Under the pieces are notes generated by a model. The model did no database searches, was not told the origin of the DNA, and was given only the letters and a program-made list of their open reading frames with translations. This document shows positions 61,301 to 64,000 of a stretch of 64,000 nt of DNA, one piece after another. A program made the position numbers and the translations under genes. How positions within the stretch are numbered: position 1 is the first letter of the stretch; every line of letters begins with the position of its first letter. This DNA comes from Chionis minor (lineage: Eukaryota; Chordata; Aves; Charadriiformes; Chionididae): assembly GCA_013398295.1 (NCBI GenBank), contig VZSF01002028.1:761894-825893 (forward strand). Direction: 5' to 3'.

Positions 61301-63743
61301 TTCCTATTGTGAGGCGGAGCCTTGTTGCACTCCAGCCGTATATTGTTCTAATTCAAGTACCACACAGCTTTAAATGGTGGTGGGGTTTTTTTTATACTTT
61401 ATTTTGTAGTCTCTATGGCATTTCAAAGTCAGCTAGTCCTTACCAACAAACAAACAAAAGGCAGACAGAAGAAGAAAGTAAAATTGTTTTCAGATCCTCG
61501 GGTGTTTAATAACTCAGGAACAGAAGAGAACTTCAATATGACATTACTAATATTAGGAGAGTTGACAGCACACTCACTATGTACTTATGGAAGAAGCCTC
61601 GCACCATTTCTGAACACAACCAGTAGGAAAAACATGAACAGCAGCAACAGTACTACTTTTCCCTCGCAGACAGCAGCACATGCTGCACATTAATACCAGT
61701 CCAGTCTTTTAGGCCCCTTTTAGATCCCCTGTACGTGGGATCTAAAGTTGGTGGTAGCACCAAAGTTTACATACCTGTGTACAGGACTGCAAATGCGTGC
61801 AAGTATTAAGAGATAAATGAGCCCCTCGTTAGTTTTTCTGCACTAAAATCACACTGAAATGTACCTTTTAGTAAGAGTTACAAATAAGAATACAGAAGGC
61901 TTTTAATAAGCTATTTTTATCATGTGTTTCATAAGATCTGTCTCTTTCCCCTCTAAACACCTTCAGTGTTCGGGGGGGGAAAAAAATGAAAAAATTAAAT
62001 GCATAATTAATTTAATAAAACCCCCACCATCTTTCAACAACTTCAGTGTTTTTGACAAATAGCTTATTTTTATCTTAAATAAATGAAAACTCCTGTCTCA
62101 TTTGACATCTGAGCAACAGACCGGAATGGAAGAGCCGCAGAGGATTTGGGGAGTTCCCAGTCCTAGAAGTACTCACCACCATTGCAGAGGAAGTAGAGGG
62201 CAGGCTGGTGATGCATCATGCTGTGCACACCCTCCACCCAGCCACTTCGCACAGATGCATCTTCCCACACTGCGCTGCTCAGAGGCCCATCCGTGCCAAA
62301 GAGCCTGACCAGCAGCTTCTCCTGCTGAGGCCAGAGGAGAAGACACAGAGTAAACAGCGAGCAAAGGGGCTCAATGGGACCGGAGAGGTTGCTCAGTCAT
62401 CCAAGTCAAGACCATCAATCCTCTAGTGAAACCTCCTCTTTCTACAAGTATCACTAAAATAGAAAATTTTCAGAATCTCACGCTTAAACTCAACATCTAT
62501 CTCTTTCATGGGCTAAGCAATAGATGTGTTCAAAACCAAAACTGCTTGGTTTTAAGATGCTAGGGACAACTTATGTACACATCAGTTGCATTAGACTGCT
62601 TTATGCAGTTGCATGCATCTCTTCCCTCAAAGCTTTTTGGGTTTTGAGTTTTGTACTATAAATGTATTCTGTTGTAGAAAGCGGGGCTTTAAGAAGCTTC
62701 CTCATTTTTGTAGGATATTGGAGATTTCCTATCAATCTACTATGGAGGGAAAACTACCTCTGTTAGTGCAGTTTGCGTCTACAGGATCTGTTCAGGGATA
62801 CAATATTTTGCAATGACTGCTGTGAGACAGTGTTATCCCATCCACTGTTTTGAAGAAAAAATGAGAAGCACTACATATTAGCATTCATAGTACTACTGTG
62901 GCAAGACAGAAGTAAGAAGACAGCAGCTTTACAGGAGAACTGAAAAGGAATGGCAAGGTCTTCACTATCCTATCACGGTTTGCTGAGTAGTTTGATGTAT
63001 GCCAGAAATTTGGTAAGCAGAATATGTACATTTTCAGGCGTCCTCCACATAGAAGGAGGAAAGAGACATGTGGCAGCAGGTACCTGGGCGGCCAACTCAC
63101 CTGCAAGTGGTGGAAGCGGTTTTCGGAAGCGGCAAGTATCCCAGCTAACCGCAGAGTAAAGGAGAGGATGCTCGGGCTGGGCTCTGGCAGCGCCAGCACG
63201 GAGGCGATGAACTCTGTCAGACAGGGGTTGTCCTGCACCAGCTCCACGGTAGGATCTAGCGACCGGGTGTTGCCCGATGAGAAGCCAGAAAACAGAGGGT
63301 CACTGCCAGGACTTGGAGAGCATCTGCCATTCAGTCAGCGGCCAGTCCAGCCCAAACCACGACACTCTCTCATAGCGCTAAGGCGCTCGCCCGAGCTGAG
63401 CATAACCCCTCGCAGCCGTTAGGACAGATCTGGCTTCACCTGAAGCCCAAGTAAAGGCCTCAAGCACTAAACGGCGCCTTCAGGTGTCACCGAGGGAACG
63501 GCACCTCTAAGGGAAGGTGGCCCCAGCGCCCCGGCCCGCAGGCCTCCCTCCCCCTCGGACAAGCCCCCGCCGGTCTCTGGGGCCGGGAGCGGGCCCTGCA
63601 AGCGGCGGGCACTCACCGAACTCCGTCAGGCTGCGGAACCAGTCCAGCAGCTTCTCCAGGCAGGTGTCGTCGGAGCCGGGCTGCCGCGGGTCGGCCAGGG
63701 CGGCGCAGACGCGGGGCAGCAGGAGGGAGCACTCGCGGGTCAT
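54603..63743 (-). CDS. BRAT1: BRAT1, BRCA1-associated ATM activator 1 (complete, 13 coding exons)
   Basis: HEAT-repeat scaffold that supports ATM/DNA-PK signalling and binds the INTS9-INTS11 module of Integrator. Coding exons in order: 63617-63743, 63101-63255, 62177-62324, 60884-61256, 60671-60790, 59415-59506, 58963-59081, 58271-58457, 57810-57883, 57123-57225, 56754-56852, 55541-55719, 54603-55334. All introns are GT-AG and all phases chain; the total is 2508 nt, 835 residues plus stop, against 821 in human. Conserved landmarks include [12 protein letters not shown] near residue 25, [68 protein letters not shown] and EGFPRRAV. The C-terminus, [15 protein letters not shown] then NEADCY, keeps the Asp-Cys-Tyr tail reported to reach into INTS11. 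The start at 63743 matches the human N-terminus; an in-frame ATG at 63794 could add 17 residues. Confidence 0.97.
55541..55719 (-). CDS. BRAT1: BRAT1 coding exon 12
   Basis: Acceptor ttgtttacag, donor GTATGA. It encodes [20 protein letters not shown], then [20 protein letters not shown], a clear HEAT-type repeat, and ends YNKE in phase 0. Confidence 0.95.
56754..56852 (-). CDS. BRAT1: BRAT1 coding exon 11
   Basis: Acceptor cttttccag, donor GTAGGC. It encodes [20 protein letters not shown] and [12 protein letters not shown], one of the best conserved parts of the protein. Confidence 0.95.
57123..57225 (-). CDS. BRAT1: BRAT1 coding exon 10
   Basis: Acceptor tgttgcttcag, donor GTAACA. It encodes [19 protein letters not shown] and WQQTEKILE, matching human VLKKAFQATLRWLL. 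Confidence 0.94.
57810..57883 (-). CDS. BRAT1: BRAT1 coding exon 9 (74 nt)
   Basis: Acceptor ctgcgtttcag, donor GTGAGT. It encodes [20 protein letters not shown] then TSPT, ending in phase 0. Too short for an open-frame scan, but it matches human LLECLESPGSSPT and completes the phase chain. Confidence 0.92.
58271..58457 (-). CDS. BRAT1: BRAT1 coding exon 8
   Basis: Acceptor tcccgttag, donor GTGAGT. It encodes [20 protein letters not shown], a variable stretch, and [17 protein letters not shown], which matches human RVQRAALDFLGTLSQ. Confidence 0.93.
58963..59081 (-). CDS. BRAT1: BRAT1 coding exon 7
   Basis: Acceptor gtcctctag, donor GTAACA. It encodes [20 protein letters not shown] followed by [19 protein letters not shown]. 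This closely matches human [22 protein letters not shown]. Confidence 0.93.
59175..59254 (+). mobile_element. CR1 LINE 3'-end fragment in a BRAT1 intron
   Basis: Contains gggttggaccagatgatct and gtcccttccaaccc, then the short terminal repeat attctgtgat / gattctgtga. It lies in the intron between exons 59415-59506 and 59081-58963, antisense to BRAT1. Confidence 0.88.
59415..59506 (-). CDS. BRAT1: BRAT1 coding exon 6
   Basis: Acceptor ctccttgaag, donor GTACAG. It encodes [20 protein letters not shown] and [10 protein letters not shown]. It matches human RTQAFQVLLQPLACVLKA. Confidence 0.93.
59911..60222 (+). mobile_element. Older CR1 LINE fragment in a BRAT1 intron
   Basis: About 310 bp matching the 3' part of CR1 in order: a tctcaggggtgcacgacaag stretch, then gcactggaacaagtttcct, ccatccttggggatatttga, gagcaacctgatct, and a terminal gttgaattagatcacttct. 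It is more diverged than the other two copies. Antisense to BRAT1, inside the intron between 60671 and 59506. Confidence 0.82.
60671..60790 (-). CDS. BRAT1: BRAT1 coding exon 5
   Basis: Acceptor ttcttctcag, donor GTAGGA. It encodes [20 protein letters not shown] and [13 protein letters not shown], ending with two bases of a cysteine codon (human EHC). The open frame that runs on past 60671 is intronic. Confidence 0.94.
60884..61256 (-). CDS. BRAT1: BRAT1 coding exon 4
   Basis: Acceptor ttcacacag, donor GTAAAG. The largest internal exon (124 codons): [57 protein letters not shown], ending NMA plus two bases of the arginine codon. Confidence 0.95.
62177..62324 (-). CDS. BRAT1: BRAT1 coding exon 3
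   Basis: Acceptor ggcctcag, donor GTGAGT. It encodes [20 protein letters not shown], then [20 protein letters not shown] and YFLCNG. It is easily missed because an overlapping frame is also open, but the correct frame matches human (VRSGW) and the phases fit both neighbours. Confidence 0.94.
63101..63255 (-). CDS. BRAT1: BRAT1 coding exon 2
   Basis: Acceptor cgctag, donor GTGAGT. It encodes [15 protein letters not shown], then [20 protein letters not shown] and ends HHLQ in phase 0. Length and residues align with the human exon without gaps at the junctions. Confidence 0.93.
63617..63743 (-). CDS. BRAT1: BRAT1 coding exon 1
   Basis: The start ATG at 63743-63741 gives [20 protein letters not shown], aligning with human MDPECAQLLPALC. 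It encodes 42 residues plus one base; donor is GTGAGT. A second in-frame ATG lies at 63794-63792. Confidence 0.93.
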
Positions 63744-63860
63744 GGCGAAGCGGCGGCGGGCCCGGGCGATGAACCACGACTTCGGGATGGACATGGCCGG
63801 GAGGGGGAGGGGCGCGGGGCGAGCCCGGTACCGGGCGAGACCCACCTCACCGGCCGCGGC

Positions 63861-63902
63861 CGCAAAGCGAGTGCCGTAAAGCGAGTGTCGCAAAAGCGGG
63901 GG
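63861..63902. repeat. Three 14-bp tandem units in the BRAT1 promoter region
   Basis: Units cgcaaagcgagtgc, cgtaaagcgagtgt and cgcaaaagcggggg follow each other directly. They lie about 120 bp upstream of the conserved BRAT1 start codon. Confidence 0.75.
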
Positions 63903-64000
63903 CGTGGCCCGGTCGCGCTCGACGGCCGGCGGGGCGGGGGCGGAGCCGGCACCACTACTCCGCGGCCCGGCGGGGCTTCCCGCCTCCCGGGGCCGCTTGG

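Larger units (their letters stand above)
63480..64000. promoter_or_regulatory. BRAT1: BRAT1 CpG-island promoter and 5' region
   Basis: CpG-dense sequence covering BRAT1 exon 1 and running to the window edge. GC-box-like motifs (ggggcgtggc at about 63898, ggggcggggg at about 63931) lie upstream of the start codon. Three 14-bp near-tandem units (cgcaaagcgagtgc and variants) lie at 63861-63902. In mammals this type of island is shared with the divergent gene IQCE; any such gene would start at or beyond the right edge and is not seen here. Confidence 0.75.

Noticed and set aside
63744..63893. Start of BRAT1 at 63893
   Set aside because: The codon there is TTG, not ATG, so a 50-residue extension has no normal start. 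Only the ATG at 63794 remains as an alternative.
1..64000. tRNA, rRNA, CRISPR, bacterial-type operons or endogenous viral genes
   Set aside because: I saw no such signals. The window is ordinary vertebrate nuclear DNA, and no retroviral protein motif was recognised.

Overview
This is a stretch of animal nuclear genome, most likely a bird. The genes are vertebrate and split into short exons with GT-AG introns. The only interspersed repeats I recognise are fragments of the CR1 LINE family with the typical amniote 3' end, and repeat content is low. The species cannot be named from the sequence. Three protein-coding genes can be reconstructed exon by exon, and their reading phases chain without a break.

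Layout. (1) Bases 1-13.7 kb, + strand: the 3' half of GNA12 (G-protein alpha-12). There is about 10.6 kb of intron, a 51-nt exon, a 1-kb intron, the final 570-nt coding exon (ending at 12252) and a 3' UTR with a poly(A) signal at 13647. The 5' exons lie to the left of the window. (2) 13.7-24.5 kb: intergenic or long 3' UTR of GNA12, with no gene seen. (3) 24.5-33 kb, - strand: complete coding sequence of AMZ1 (archaemetzincin-1), six coding exons, 503 residues, tail to tail with GNA12. (4) 33-54.4 kb: no recognisable protein-coding exon. It holds a CpG island at about 40 kb that may be the AMZ1 promoter, a 40-bp-period minisatellite beside it, an ambiguous base (n) at 40147, a 24-bp perfect palindrome, small tandem duplications and several AT-rich blocks that look like candidate regulatory elements. 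(5) 54.4-63.8 kb, - strand: complete coding sequence of BRAT1 (BRCA1-associated ATM activator 1), 13 coding exons, 835 residues from the conserved start. It ends in the family's Asp-Cys-Tyr tail. (6) 63.5-64 kb: the BRAT1 CpG-island promoter, which runs off the window edge and may be shared with a divergent neighbour.

The three genes do not form a pathway. GNA12 signals from receptors to RhoGEFs, AMZ1 is a predicted zinc metallopeptidase, and BRAT1 works in DNA-damage signalling and with the Integrator endonuclease. Their proximity is conserved synteny (human 7p22), but the relative orientation of the GNA12-AMZ1 pair and BRAT1 differs from the human order as I remember it, so the 33-54 kb interval may contain an old rearrangement junction. 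I found no new genetic system. The most unusual items are the minisatellite in the CpG island, the palindrome at 38.5 kb, a non-histidine residue at the third zinc-ligand position of AMZ1 and a possible N-terminal extension of BRAT1.
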